37,277 bases of DNA. It comes from Paracoccaceae bacterium (lineage in GTDB: Bacteria; Pseudomonadota; Alphaproteobacteria; Rhodobacterales; Rhodobacteraceae). The position numbers and the translations under genes were made by a program. Positions within the stretch are counted from its first letter, which is position 1; each line of letters opens with the position of its first letter. The notes beneath the pieces were generated by a model. That model was not told the origin of the DNA, searched no databases, and was given only the letters and a program-made list of their open reading frames with translations. This document shows positions 1 through 8,494 of this stretch, in pieces. Where the stretch lies: NCBI GenBank assembly GCA_024227755.1, contig JAAEUB010000461.1, forward strand, positions 1 through 37,277, in the 5' to 3' direction.

Positions 1-74
1 CACCGGGGCGAGACGGCCCTGCGGGCCTAACCTCAAGCGGTTGCTTTAGCAGCCTGAATCCTCTCCGGCCCGGC

Positions 75-947
75 TTATCCGCGCCCGCGCTTTTCAAACC
101 GCGCCAACATGGCGGAAAAGTCTCGGCCCTGGCCGTCCTCGTCTTCGACAAAGGTCGCATAAAGCTCGGTTGCGCGCGCACCCATCGGGGTGTCGGCGTC
201 AACGGCCTTGGCGGCCTGTTGGGACAGGCGCAAATCCTTGAGCATAAGGTCGGCGGCAAAACCCGGTTGATAGCCTGTGTCTGCCGGGCTCATCGGGCCC
301 ACACCCGGAGCCGGGCAATATGCGTTCATTGACCAGCTGTAACCGGATGAGGTTGAAACCACATCGAACATTTTCTGCCGGTCAAGTCCAAGTTTGTCAG
401 CCAAAGCAAAGGCTTCGCAGGTTGCAATCATCGTTGCGCCAAGGATCATGTTGTTGCAGATCTTGGCCGATTGGCCGGCGCCGGAGGGCCCGCAATGCAC
501 CGCCTTTTGCCCCATCACGTCAAAAAGCGGACTGACTTTGGAAAAACCCACATCTGAGCCACCCGCCATGAAGGTAAGCGTCCCGCCTGTTGCGCCGCCA
601 ACCCCGCCGGAAACCGGGGCGTCCACCGCCATTAGCCGCGATGCTACCGCTTGATCGGCGACGGCACGCGCACTTTCGACATCCACCGTCGAGCAATCGC
701 AAAAAACTGCACCCTGAGACATTGCCGGAATGATCTCATCGGCGACTTTGCGCAGAATATCCCCGTTGGGCAGCATGGTGATGACCACATCCGCGCCACT
801 TGCCGCGGCCCCGGCACTGGCTGCGGCGTCAACACCGGCGGGGCAGGGGGCGGTTAGGTCAAAACCAGTGACAACATGGCCCGCTGCGGCCAGATTGGCA
901 GCCATCGGCCCGCCCATGTTTCCCAGTCCAATAAAGCCGATATTCAT
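75..947 (-). CDS. mmsB: 3-hydroxyisobutyrate dehydrogenase
   Basis: NAD-dependent oxidation of 3-hydroxyisobutyrate to methylmalonate semialdehyde, a late step of valine catabolism in the cytoplasm. The 290-residue length is normal for the family. The N-terminal Rossmann motif GLGNMGG is at residues 7-13, the substrate-binding stretch DAPVSGGVGGA starts near residue 109, and the catalytic lysine is K162 in GAGQSAKICNNM. The ATG overlaps the stop of the upstream hydrolase gene as ATGA, and GGGAGG precedes it, so the two are translationally coupled. The neighbours supply the preceding steps, and mmsA about 4 kb away supplies the next one, which separates this protein from other beta-hydroxyacid dehydrogenases. 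Confidence 0.93.
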   Translation of the reverse strand: MNIGFIGLGNMGGPMAANLAAAGHVVTGFDLTAPCPAGVDAAASAGAAASGADVVITMLPNGDILRKVADEIIPAMSQGAVFCDCSTVDVESARAVADQAVASRLMAVDAPVSGGVGGATGGTLTFMAGGSDVGFSKVSPLFDVMGQKAVHCGPSGAGQSAKICNNMILGATMIATCEAFALADKLGLDRQKMFDVVSTSSGYSWSMNAYCPAPGVGPMSPADTGYQPGFAADLMLKDLRLSQQAAKAVDADTPMGARATELYATFVEDEDGQGRDFSAMLARFEKRGRG

Positions 948-1990
948 ATCGCAGCCTCCCAGTTAATCTCATTCTCACCCAAAGGGGCCAGCATGGCCCG
1001 GGTTTCGTCCTGTGTGACTTCGCCCAATTGGTGTTTCCAGCGCGGATTGCGGTCTTTGTCGATGATAGCGGCGCGGATGCCCTCAAGGAAATCACCCTTA
1101 TCAAGCGAACGCCATGTAAAGCGGTATTCTTGCGACAATGCCTCACGGATCCCGGAATTATTTGCACGCAAAGCTGTCAGCATTTCGACGCAGCAGGCCA
1201 TAGACAGGGGCGAATTGCGCTCGAACTCTGCAAGGGCCGCGTTTTCTTCGTCTGGCGCTGAGCGCAGGGCCTCGATAATGGCATTATGTGTGTCGAGGGC
1301 GAAATACTGGTCTATCCATTGGCGATGGCTTTTTAGGGGCGCGTCGGGTGCTACCTCGCTAGAGGCGAAAATGCGCACCAGATCGGCGTCACCAGAGGCG
1401 CAAAGCTGATCGATCAGGGCAGGCCAGCGCCCGTAGCTGACGAAATGATCGGCAAAACCGGCATAAATCGCGTCGCCCGCAACCATGCGGTGCCCGGTTG
1501 TGCCCAGATATTCGCCAACATTTCCCGGCGCGCGGGCAAGCAGAAGCGATCCGCCAACATCAGGGACCAGCCCAATGCCGCATTCGGGCATGGCTATCTT
1601 GCTGGTTTCACAAACAATGCGGTGCGAACCGTGGCAGGACACACCAACGCCGCCGCCCATGGTGAAACCCTGCATGAAGGCGATATAGGGCTTGGGATAT
1701 TCGGCGATCTTGTCGTTCAGCCGGTATTCATCGGCCCAGAACCGGCGGCCATAATCGAAATCTCCGGCCATTCCGGTGTCATACATTTCCTGAATGTCGC
1801 CACCAGCGCAAAAGGCCTTGTCGCCATTGGCATCAATGATCACCAGTTTGACGGCATCATCCTCGCGCCAAGTGTCCAGTGCGGCCTCAATCTCCAGACA
1901 CATCTGATATGACAATGCATTCAGTGCCTTTGGCCTATTCAGGGTGATACGCCCGGCAAAGCCTTGTTTTTGGATGACAATATCTGACAT
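944..1990 (-). CDS. 3-hydroxyisobutyryl-CoA hydrolase (crotonase superfamily)
   Basis: Probably hydrolyses 3-hydroxyisobutyryl-CoA to free 3-hydroxyisobutyrate, the substrate of the downstream dehydrogenase. The 348-residue length fits the HIBCH subgroup and is longer than a simple enoyl-CoA hydratase (about 260). Crotonase signatures are CAGGD at residues 61-65 and the oxyanion-hole region GFTMGGGVG at 108-116. The HIBCH-like block MPECGIGLVPDVGGS is at 134-148, with E136 as the likely catalytic acid. The frame is open to a GTG at 1999, but the ATG at 1990 has AGGTGG about six bases upstream and gives the expected N-terminus MSDIVIQ. It starts nine bases after the dehydrogenase stop and overlaps mmsB by 4 bp. 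It could be mislabelled as a plain enoyl-CoA hydratase. Confidence 0.88.
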   Translation of the reverse strand: MSDIVIQKQGFAGRITLNRPKALNALSYQMCLEIEAALDTWREDDAVKLVIIDANGDKAFCAGGDIQEMYDTGMAGDFDYGRRFWADEYRLNDKIAEYPKPYIAFMQGFTMGGGVGVSCHGSHRIVCETSKIAMPECGIGLVPDVGGSLLLARAPGNVGEYLGTTGHRMVAGDAIYAGFADHFVSYGRWPALIDQLCASGDADLVRIFASSEVAPDAPLKSHRQWIDQYFALDTHNAIIEALRSAPDEENAALAEFERNSPLSMACCVEMLTALRANNSGIREALSQEYRFTWRSLDKGDFLEGIRAAIIDKDRNPRWKHQLGEVTQDETRAMLAPLGENEINWEAAI

Positions 1991-1999
1991 CAGTTCCAC

Positions 2000-3145
2000 C
2001 TACCCCCTGTCCGCCAGCATTTGGCGCGAGATGATAAGGCGCATTATTTCGTTCGTTCCTTCAAGGATCTGATGCACGCGCAGGTCGCGCACGATTTTCT
2101 CGATCCCGTAATCCGCCAGATAACCGTAACCCCCATGCAATTGCAGACAGCCATTGGCGACATCAAAAGCAGCATCTGTGACGTAAAGCTTGGCCATAGC
2201 GCAGAATTTTGAGGCGTCATAAGCGCCAGTGTCCAGTTTCCACGCGGCCTGCCTCAGGAAAGTGCGGGCCGATTGCAGGGCGACCTCCATTTCCGCAAGG
2301 CGAAATTGCAGCGCCTGAAACTGATCAATTGTGCGGCCAAAGGCCTTGCGCTCGCCCATATAATTCAGGGTCAGGTCCAAAGCATTTTGCGCCCCACCCA
2401 AAGCCGAAGCGGCGATGTTCAAACGCCCGCCATCCAGCCCGGCCATCGCATAAGTGAAACCTTTGCCTGTCTCGCCAACGATATTTTCCGCAGAAATGTT
2501 GCAATTGTCCAAGTTGACCTGAGAGGTTGGTTGCGCTTTCCAGCCCATTTTCCGCTCAAGCGCGCCAAAAGACAGCCCCGGCGTTCCGTCCTCGACTATC
2601 ATTGCCGAAATTCCCTTGGGACCTTCCGCGCCGGTTCGCGCCATGATTAGATAAGCATCGGAATAGCCGCCGCCCGAAATGAACGCCTTGCTACCGGTAA
2701 GACGAAAACCCTGGTCAGTTTCCTCGGCCCTGGTGCGCAGGGCAGCAGCGTCCGAGCCTGACCCCGGTTCAGTCAGGCAATATGAAAAGACTTTGTCCAT
2801 GGAACACAGGTCTGGCAGCCACTTTTGCTTTTGTGCCTCGGTGCCAAATTTGTCGATCATGCCGCCGACCATGTTATGGATCGACAGGAATGAACCAACT
2901 GCAGGACATGACATAGCTAGGGCTTCGAAAACCAATGTCGCATCAAGGCGCGTCAGGCCCGAGCCGCCGTATTTTTCATCGACATACAGCCCGCCAAAAC
3001 CAAGCTGAGCAATTTCACGCCACAGATCTTTCGGGATGGTGCCTTCAGCCTCCCAGTTTTGTGCATATGGTGCGATATTGTCCTGCCCGAAGGCGAAAGC
3101 CATGTCGAAAATCGCCTGCTGCTCTTCTGATAGTGCAAAATCCAT
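2000..3145 (-). CDS. acyl-CoA dehydrogenase, probably isobutyryl-CoA dehydrogenase
   Basis: FAD-dependent dehydrogenase expected to convert isobutyryl-CoA to methacrylyl-CoA and pass electrons to ETF. It has 381 residues with the usual N-terminal, middle beta and C-terminal helical layout. Visible motifs are YCLTEPGSGSD in the middle domain and ILEGTNEIMR near the C-terminus, where E362 is the probable catalytic base. The isobutyryl-CoA assignment rests on context: it is the first gene of the operon with the hydrolase and mmsB. Branched- and short-chain acyl-CoA dehydrogenases look alike by eye, so 2-methylbutyryl-CoA or a broad specificity is possible. GGGGA lies about seven bases before the ATG, and a palindrome lies just upstream (3161-3182). 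No enoyl-CoA hydratase for the intermediate step is present in the window. Confidence 0.88.
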   Translation of the reverse strand: MDFALSEEQQAIFDMAFAFGQDNIAPYAQNWEAEGTIPKDLWREIAQLGFGGLYVDEKYGGSGLTRLDATLVFEALAMSCPAVGSFLSIHNMVGGMIDKFGTEAQKQKWLPDLCSMDKVFSYCLTEPGSGSDAAALRTRAEETDQGFRLTGSKAFISGGGYSDAYLIMARTGAEGPKGISAMIVEDGTPGLSFGALERKMGWKAQPTSQVNLDNCNISAENIVGETGKGFTYAMAGLDGGRLNIAASALGGAQNALDLTLNYMGERKAFGRTIDQFQALQFRLAEMEVALQSARTFLRQAAWKLDTGAYDASKFCAMAKLYVTDAAFDVANGCLQLHGGYGYLADYGIEKIVRDLRVHQILEGTNEIMRLIISRQMLADRG

Positions 3146-3160
3146 GATGTCCCCGTAAGT

Positions 3161-3182
3161 TAACTGAACACTCGTTTAGTTA
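3161..3182. promoter_or_regulatory. Candidate operator for the valine operon
   Basis: An inverted repeat with arms TAACTGAAC and GTTTAGTTA around a 4-base spacer. The arms pair at 8 of 9 positions. It sits 16-37 bases upstream of the acyl-CoA dehydrogenase ATG, where a repressor would block transcription. The shape is typical of TetR-family operators, which often control acyl-CoA dehydrogenase genes. The regulator itself is not in the window. Confidence 0.5.
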
Positions 3183-3232
3183 TTATTTGTTGCAGGAGTT
3201 TTGCAAGCCGGACGCCCCGTCACAAGTGGCCT

Positions 3233-4366
3233 TCACAGATCGGCATGAAATTCCTCGATCAAGTGGCGCACAACTGCTTTGAGGGCATTTTCGCGGCTGT
3301 CCCCGGCCTGAATGCCGTCCTCAAACGCCCGTCGCTGGCGGTCTGCCGAAGTGCCGCTGACGACTATGGCGCGGGCGGCTTCGACCTCCTTGATGCAGCC
3401 CAAAACTTCTGCATCCTCGCGAACAAGATCAACCAATTCCTCTAAAAGATAAGCGAAATCAACCAGTTCCTTTTTGCCGAAATCAATCAGGCCGCCGCTT
3501 ACCCCGTAGCGTTGGGCGCGCCAGCGGTTTTCGGCGGTCAGGAAATTGTCGTAAATCCTCCAGCGCTGGTTCGCTGCTTTCAATCGCCATAAGCGCCGTG
3601 TGATCGACTGGATCAGGGCCGCAAGGCTTAGGGTCGTTTCCATCCGTGGCGAGACATCGCAAATCCGCGCCTCGATTGTGGGAAACTTGGCCGAGGGGCG
3701 TAAATCCCACCAGATTTTTGAGCTGTCCTCGATTATTCCAAGGTCGATGATCGCCTGAACCGAGCGTTCGTACTCAGCCCAACCAGAAAAGCGCGGCGGT
3801 AGTCCGGTGCGTGGCAGGTTGTCAAAAATCGTCAGGCGATAGGATGCCAGCCCGGTATCGTCACCCTGCCAATAGGGGCTTGATGCCGAAAGCGCCAGGA
3901 GGTGCGGCAGGAAATAGGTAAGCTGATTGATGATATCGATGCGACTTTCACGATCCGGAAGGCCCACATGCACATGCATGCCGCAAATCAGCATTCGCCG
4001 CACAACCCCACCCAGATCACGCTTGAGGTCATTGTAGCGTTCCTTATCGGTGTGGTGCTGTTTTTTCCAATCGGCAAAGGGATGGCACGAGGCAGCGATC
4101 GGCGCGAGGCCGTATTTGCCCGCATGTCTGGCGACGCTGGAGCGCAGGCGTTTAAGGTCCTCGCGCGCCTCGGAAATGCTTGCGCAGACCTTCGTGCCAA
4201 TTTCGATCTGGCATTGCAAAAACTCTGGGCTGACCTGGCCTTCAAGTTCGGCGGTGCAATCGCGCATCAAGGCGTCGGGTGCCTCGGCCAGTTCAAGGCT
4301 TTCGATATCCACCAGCAGGTATTCTTCTTCTATGCCGATGGTGAAGGGTGGTTCTGCGCTTGCCAT
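3233..4366 (-). CDS. Carboxylate-amine ligase, glutamate-cysteine ligase type 2 (YbdK-like)
   Basis: ATP-dependent ligase of the GCS2 family, which includes E. coli YbdK with weak glutamate-cysteine ligase activity. The physiological substrate of such stand-alone proteins is generally unknown. The family hallmark [10 protein letters not shown] is at residues 11-20, and the 377-residue length is normal. An in-frame start at 4459 would add 31 residues, but the ATG at 4366 has GGGGAA six bases upstream and puts the hallmark at its usual distance from the N-terminus. It is 87 bp downstream-facing from the acyl-CoA dehydrogenase promoter region and has its own AT-rich palindrome upstream, so it is probably transcribed separately from the valine genes. 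Confidence 0.85.
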   Translation of the reverse strand: MASAEPPFTIGIEEEYLLVDIESLELAEAPDALMRDCTAELEGQVSPEFLQCQIEIGTKVCASISEAREDLKRLRSSVARHAGKYGLAPIAASCHPFADWKKQHHTDKERYNDLKRDLGGVVRRMLICGMHVHVGLPDRESRIDIINQLTYFLPHLLALSASSPYWQGDDTGLASYRLTIFDNLPRTGLPPRFSGWAEYERSVQAIIDLGIIEDSSKIWWDLRPSAKFPTIEARICDVSPRMETTLSLAALIQSITRRLWRLKAANQRWRIYDNFLTAENRWRAQRYGVSGGLIDFGKKELVDFAYLLEELVDLVREDAEVLGCIKEVEAARAIVVSGTSADRQRRAFEDGIQAGDSRENALKAVVRHLIEEFHADL

Positions 4367-4380
4367 TTCTGTTCCCCAGT

Positions 4381-4395
4381 TTGTTATATTAACAA
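4381..4395. promoter_or_regulatory. AT-rich palindrome upstream of the carboxylate-amine ligase
   Basis: Perfect inverted repeat TTGTTA-TAT-TAACAA, 15-29 bases upstream of the ligase ATG. Read on the minus strand it contains AATATAAC, which could serve as a -10 box, so it may be a promoter overlapped by an operator. No regulator is identified. Confidence 0.35.
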
Positions 4396-4462
4396 GTTTG
4401 CAGGGATTTTTCGCTACGGCAAGTGTTAAGCCGCCGATGCGGGGTTCTGCGGGCCACACTTA

Positions 4463-4491
4463 TTGTGAGAATGCAGGGTTTTTGCTAGTCT
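4463..4491 (+). promoter_or_regulatory. Possible sigma70-type promoter for the small secreted protein
   Basis: TTGTGA and TAGTCT hexamers separated by 17 bases, about 40 bases upstream of the ATG at 4534. The -10 match is weak, so this is only a candidate. Confidence 0.3.
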
Positions 4492-4533
4492 GCCGCCACG
4501 GATACATTCTTATAAAAAAAAAGGAGCGTCGCC

Positions 4534-4857
4534 ATGCGCGGTATATTGAGAGCAGCTTTCGTGGCTTCCACGGTTGGTTTAACAGGCCTTGCAGTGCCGG
4601 CTCAGGCCCAGGAAGGGGCTTGGTCCCTGTGTGAAGGCCCCGGGTGGAATGCACAATTTGGCTATGACAGCATCCTGGCCACAGTCGCAGATATGGCCAA
4701 GTACGGGCAAGGAGACGGGGTTAGCTGCAGACCGATGGGTAATGATTTTGAAAATGCTCAAACCCATGTCTGCAACCTGTTTCTGAACCAAAACGGTAAA
4801 AAATGGGGAGTGTCCAAGGCTGGTACGGGTGAGTTGACCCCATTGAATTGTGGTTAA
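4534..4857 (+). CDS. Small secreted four-cysteine protein, unknown function
   Basis: A 107-residue protein I do not recognise. It has a clear Sec signal peptide: MRGILRAAF, a hydrophobic stretch to about residue 20, and AQA as a likely cleavage site near residue 26. The mature part of about 80 residues contains four cysteines (C33, C65, C80, C106), which could form two disulfides in the periplasm. AAGGAG precedes the ATG and a strong hairpin terminator follows the stop, so it is a stand-alone transcript. It is the only plus-strand gene within the valine region, sitting between mmsA and the ligase with no obvious functional link to either. The real-gene call rests on the combination of signal peptide, ribosome binding site and terminator. 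Confidence 0.75.
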   Translation: MRGILRAAFVASTVGLTGLAVPAQAQEGAWSLCEGPGWNAQFGYDSILATVADMAKYGQGDGVSCRPMGNDFENAQTHVCNLFLNQNGKKWGVSKAGTGELTPLNCG

Positions 4858-4870
4858 GTTGACGAGGTAA

Positions 4871-4896
4871 GGGCGCGGATATACCGCGCCCTTTTT
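4871..4896 (+). terminator. Rho-independent terminator of the small secreted protein gene
   Basis: Perfect 8-bp stem GGGCGCGG / CCGCGCCC with a 5-base ATATA loop followed by TTTTT, 14 bases after the stop codon. It has a T-run only in the plus direction. Confidence 0.88.
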
Positions 4897-4914
4897 GTCT
4901 TAAAGTATTGATGT

Positions 4915-6414
4915 CTAATCGATCGCCTTGAAGTGGAACTCGCCACCTTCCCTTATCCCTGACGGCCAGCGTGAGGTCACGGTCTTGGTGCGGGTGAAGA
5001 ATTTGAACGCATCGGGTCCGTGCTGGTTCAGGTCACCAAACGCCGATTTTTTCCAGCCACCAAAGGTGTGATAGGCCAGCGGCACCGGGATGGGTACGTT
5101 GATCCCAACCATGCCAACATTGATCCGGCTGGCGAAATCGCGCGCGGTGTCGCCGTCACGGGTGAATATGGCAACGCCGTTGCCGTATTCGTGGTCCATC
5201 GCCATGCCGATGGCTTCCTCGTAAGACTGAGCGCGCACGGTGGACAGGACCGGGCCGAAAATCTCGGTCTTGTAGATGTCCATGTCGGTGGTAACTTTAT
5301 CGAACAGGTGCGGACCGACAAAATAGCCATCCTCATAGCCCTGCAGTTTGAAGTCGCGGTTATCGACGACAAGATCGGCACCCTGATCGACACCTGAATT
5401 GATCAGACGCAGGATGTTTTCCTTGGCAGCCGCGGTCACAACAGGGCCGTAATCCACATCATTGCCGCCAGTATATGGGGCCACCCGCAGTTTTTCGATA
5501 CGTGGCACCAGTTTTTCGATCAGGCGGTCGGCGGTTTCGTCACCCACGGGTACAGCGACCGAGATCGCCATGCAGCGTTCGCCAGCAGCACCGAACCCGG
5601 CACCAACCAGCGCGTCTGCGGCTTGGTCCATGTCAGCGTCGGGCATTACGATCATGTGGTTCTTGGCACCACCAAAGCACTGAGCGCGCTTGTCGTTGGC
5701 GGTGGCGCGGCTGTAGATATAGCGCGCGATCGGGGTCGAGCCGACAAAGCCAACGGCCTGAATATCTTCGTTGTCCAAAAGGGCGTCGACGGCTTCCTTG
5801 TCGCCGTTAACCACTTGCAGGATACCCTCGGGCAGGCCGGCCTCAAGGAACAATTCCGCCAGCATCATCGGCACGGACGGGTCACGCTCGCTGGGCTTCA
5901 TGATCACGGCGTTGCCGCATGCCAGCGACGGGCCAACCTGCCACAGCGGGATCATCGCCGGGAAGTTGAACGGCGCGATTGCGGCGGTAACGCCAAGGGA
6001 TTGGCGCATGGAGTACATGTCGATGCCGGGGCCAGCTGCGTCGGTATACTCACCTTTCAGCATTTCGGCTGCACCAATGCAGTATTCGATGACCTCAAGG
6101 CCGCGCTGCACGTCGCCTTTGGCATCGGGCAGGGTTTTGCCGTGTTCGCGGCTAAGCGCCTCGGCCAGCTTGTCCATGTCGCGGTTCAGAAGATGTACCA
6201 TCGCCATCATCACACGCCCACGACGCTGCGGGTTCATCGCAGCCCATGCAGGTTGCGCCGCGGCGGCTTTGGCAATGGCGTCATCAACCTCGGCGGTTGA
6301 GGCAAGGGCAACCTTGCCCTGCACTTCGCCAGTGGCCGGGTTCATGATATCCGCAACACGCCCCGAGGCACCCGGTTGGTGCACGCCGTTCACATAATGA
6401 CCGATTTCATACAT
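4915..6414 (-). CDS. mmsA: Methylmalonate-semialdehyde dehydrogenase (CoA-acylating)
   Basis: Converts methylmalonate semialdehyde to propionyl-CoA with NAD and CoA, ending the valine branch begun by the genes at 75-3145. The protein has 499 residues, the standard length. The catalytic cysteine is C281 in GAAGERCMAIS. The position of the usual ALDH general base is occupied by asparagine (FGGAKNH, N252), as expected for the CoA-dependent MMSDH subgroup. The frame is open upstream to 6975, but the true start is the ATG at 6414. It has GAGGAG just upstream, the protein then begins MYEIGHYVNG, and the upstream extension runs over the divergent LysR gene. Regulation by that LysR protein is likely from the shared 100-bp spacer. 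Confidence 0.95.
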   Translation of the reverse strand: MYEIGHYVNGVHQPGASGRVADIMNPATGEVQGKVALASTAEVDDAIAKAAAAQPAWAAMNPQRRGRVMMAMVHLLNRDMDKLAEALSREHGKTLPDAKGDVQRGLEVIEYCIGAAEMLKGEYTDAAGPGIDMYSMRQSLGVTAAIAPFNFPAMIPLWQVGPSLACGNAVIMKPSERDPSVPMMLAELFLEAGLPEGILQVVNGDKEAVDALLDNEDIQAVGFVGSTPIARYIYSRATANDKRAQCFGGAKNHMIVMPDADMDQAADALVGAGFGAAGERCMAISVAVPVGDETADRLIEKLVPRIEKLRVAPYTGGNDVDYGPVVTAAAKENILRLINSGVDQGADLVVDNRDFKLQGYEDGYFVGPHLFDKVTTDMDIYKTEIFGPVLSTVRAQSYEEAIGMAMDHEYGNGVAIFTRDGDTARDFASRINVGMVGINVPIPVPLAYHTFGGWKKSAFGDLNQHGPDAFKFFTRTKTVTSRWPSGIREGGEFHFKAID

Positions 6415-6450
6415 ATTTCTTCTCCTCATCAGGTTCCGGTGCAGGATAGA

Positions 6451-6501
6451 CTTGCAATTTTGCCAAGAAAAGCCCCAGTATCTCAAAAAGGTTTTGCAAA
6501 A
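6451..6501. promoter_or_regulatory. Divergent mmsA/lysR control region with two small dyads
   Basis: The 100-bp spacer (6415-6514) between divergent genes holds CTTG-N9-CAAG at 6451-6467 and the perfect 10-bp palindrome TTTTGCAAAA at 6492-6501. LysR-type regulators usually bind dyads of this size between their own gene and the target. Which dyad is used cannot be told from the sequence. Confidence 0.4.
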
Positions 6502-6514
6502 ATAGGGGTACGAT

Positions 6515-7420
6515 GTGCCGGATTGGGACGATTTCAGAGTGTTTTTGGCGGTGGCGCGCGGCGAAAGCCTTTCGGCAGCCGGGCGGGTGCTTAAACGGGA
6601 CGCGGCCACGGTGGGGCGCCATATGGCGCGGCTTGAGGAAGCTGTGGGCCTGCCGCTTTTTACCAAGTCGCCGCAGGGATATGCCCTGACGGAAGCGGGC
6701 GCACGCCTTTTGGGACACGCCGAGCGCGCCGAACAAGCAGTGGCCGAGGGGGTGGATGCGCTTGCGGGCGAGGGCGGGCAATTGTCAGGGCAAGTGCGCA
6801 TCGGCGCCACTGATGGCTGCGCCTCATTCGTATTGCCGCAGGTCTGTGCTGCAATCACCGCGCGCCATCCCGGGCTGGAATTGCAGGTGGTCGCCTTGCC
6901 AAGGGTGATTAACCTTTCCAAACGCGAGGCGGATATGGCAATTTCCGTGTCGCCACCGCAAACCGGGCGTGTCACCGTACAAAAGATTACCGACTACCAC
7001 CTGCATTTTGCGGCCTCCAGGACATATCTGGAACGCCACGGCGAAATTCGTGACCTTGCGGCGCTCGCCGGGCACAGGCTTGTGGGATATATTCAGGACA
7101 TGATCAGCTATCCCGAGCTGGATTTTCTGACCGGGCTGGGGATAGAGCATGTGGCCTTAGCCTCAAACCTTGTGGCGGTTCAACTGGGATTTGTGCGCCA
7201 TGGCGGCGGGGTTGGGGTGACGCATGATTTCATCATGCCTTTCGCGCCGGAACTCAGGCAGGTTCTGACCGATGAGGTGTCACTTACCCGCTCGTTCTAT
7301 CTGGTGCGCCACGCGGCTGATACCAAGGTGGCAAGGTTAACGCGTGTGGCCGAGGAAGTGACTCGCGGGATTGCGCAGGAAGTGGCTCGGTTGGAAGGCC
7401 AAATACGACCCGACCCTTGA
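6515..7420 (+). CDS. LysR-family transcriptional regulator
   Basis: A 301-residue LysR-type regulator. The N-terminal winged helix-turn-helix covers about residues 3-60 (DDFRVFLAVARGESLSAAG, then VGRHMARLEEAVGLPLF). The effector-binding domain runs from about 90 to 295. The start is GTG; the overlapping ATG two bases upstream is in another frame, and an AGGGG precedes the GTG by about eight bases. It is divergent from mmsA across 100 bp, so mmsA and itself are the expected targets, with valine or propionate intermediates as possible co-inducers. That assignment is inference from position only. A short gap separates it from the CBS protein gene, which has its own ribosome binding site. Confidence 0.88.
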   Translation: MPDWDDFRVFLAVARGESLSAAGRVLKRDAATVGRHMARLEEAVGLPLFTKSPQGYALTEAGARLLGHAERAEQAVAEGVDALAGEGGQLSGQVRIGATDGCASFVLPQVCAAITARHPGLELQVVALPRVINLSKREADMAISVSPPQTGRVTVQKITDYHLHFAASRTYLERHGEIRDLAALAGHRLVGYIQDMISYPELDFLTGLGIEHVALASNLVAVQLGFVRHGGGVGVTHDFIMPFAPELRQVLTDEVSLTRSFYLVRHAADTKVARLTRVAEEVTRGIAQEVARLEGQIRPDP

Positions 7421-7477
7421 CAGAATGTCGCAGCTTGCGCGAGGCTGGTGGCAGATATTCCACCTATGGAGGGTCCC

Positions 7478-7912
7478 ATGCTAGTTCACCAGATACTCAA
7501 AATGAAAGCCAGTTCGGCAGTTCTTACAATCGCCCCCGGCGCATCCGTGGCCGACGCGGCTGGGATTTTGTCCTCGAAACGTATCGGAGCCCTGATCGTT
7601 TCTCAGGACGGGACCGTTCCGGTCGGCATTTTGTCTGAGCGCGATATTGTCCGCGAACTTGGGCGGCGCGGGCCTGCCTGTATGTCAGATAAGGTTGATG
7701 ACCTGATGACCGGCGATCTGGTCAGTTGCGAGGGCGATTGCACCACTGATGAGGTGCTGACGCGCATGACCGAAGGCCGTTTTCGCCATATGCCGGTGAT
7801 GGAAGCCGACAAAATGATCGGGCTGATTTCGATCGGTGACGTGGTCAAGGCGCGGCTGGAGGAACTGGCCAGCGAAAACGATGCATTGCAAGGTATGATT
7901 ATGGGCCACTAA
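7478..7912 (+). CDS. CBS-domain pair protein
   Basis: A 144-residue protein made almost entirely of two CBS domains, at roughly residues 7-62 (SVADAAGILSSKRIGALIVSQ) and 75-132 (TTDEVLTRMTEGRFRHMPVMEADKMIGLISIGDVV). Such stand-alone pairs bind adenine nucleotides and act as energy sensors or as regulators of other proteins. The partner is unknown here. In-frame starts lie upstream at 7448 (GTG) and 7466, but the ATG at 7478 has GGAGGG five bases upstream and gives the usual N-terminus MLVHQIL. It is 57 bases after the LysR stop and 90 bases before coaD, with a small hairpin in that gap. Confidence 0.88.
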   Translation: MLVHQILKMKASSAVLTIAPGASVADAAGILSSKRIGALIVSQDGTVPVGILSERDIVRELGRRGPACMSDKVDDLMTGDLVSCEGDCTTDEVLTRMTEGRFRHMPVMEADKMIGLISIGDVVKARLEELASENDALQGMIMGH

Positions 7913-7915
7913 GGT

Positions 7916-7932
7916 CGGCAATGTTTTTGCCG
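7916..7932 (+). terminator. Possible terminator hairpin after the CBS protein gene
   Basis: Stem CGGCAA / TTGCCG with loop TGTTT, starting three bases after the stop codon. It lacks a following T-run, so termination strength is doubtful. A second smaller hairpin, GGCAT-AAAA-ATGCC, is at 7959-7972. Confidence 0.35.
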
Positions 7933-8002
7933 CAGCGCAGAAAAACCTTGCAATAAGGGGCATAAAAATGCCAGCGTAACGCTCGAAATTGGAGGGCATT
8001 TT

Positions 8003-8494
8003 ATGCGCATCGGCCTGTATCCCGGCACTTTTGACCCGATTACTCTGGGTCACACCGATATCATCAAACGCGCCTGCGCGTTGGTTGACCGACTGGTGAT
8101 CGGCGTCGCGATCAACCGCGATAAGGGGCCGCTTTTTGATCTTGAAGAGCGCGTGGCGATGGTTGAAGCAGAATGCGCCGGGCTGGGTGATGAAACCGGG
8201 ACCGAGATTATTATCCATCCGTTTGAGAACCTTCTGATCGATTGTGCCCATGACGTGGGCGCGCAGATCATCGTTCGCGGGCTGCGTGCTGTCGCTGATT
8301 TTGAGTATGAATATCAGATGGTTGGCATGAATAGAGCAATGGATTCCTCGGTCGAGACCGTGTTTTTGATGGCCGAAGCACGCTATCAGTCCATCGCCTC
8401 AAAACTGGTCAAAGAAATTGCCCGGCTACGCGGGGATGTGTCGTGTTTCGTACCCGAGGCGGTTGAAGCCGCACTTTTGGAAAAACTGCGCTAA
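8003..8494 (+). CDS. coaD: Phosphopantetheine adenylyltransferase
   Basis: Transfers AMP from ATP to 4'-phosphopantetheine to give dephospho-CoA, the penultimate step of CoA synthesis. The 163 residues match the family. The nucleotidyltransferase motif YPGTFDPITLGHTDI spans residues 6-20 with H17 of the T/HxGH signature, and the conserved C-terminal motif SIASKLVKEIA is present. GGAGGG lies seven bases before the ATG. The gene ends in a 4-bp stop-codon overlap with the convergent GNAT-fold gene. Confidence 0.96.
   Translation: MRIGLYPGTFDPITLGHTDIIKRACALVDRLVIGVAINRDKGPLFDLEERVAMVEAECAGLGDETGTEIIIHPFENLLIDCAHDVGAQIIVRGLRAVADFEYEYQMVGMNRAMDSSVETVFLMAEARYQSIASKLVKEIARLRGDVSCFVPEAVEAALLEKLR

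Noticed and set aside
1-30. Frame 1 ends HRGETALRA then TAA, as if a plus-strand gene ends here
   Set aside because: Only nine residues are visible. It cannot be distinguished from chance.
6415-6975. Long N-terminal extension of mmsA to 6975
   Set aside because: It overlaps the LysR gene on the other strand; GAGGAG and family length support the ATG at 6414.
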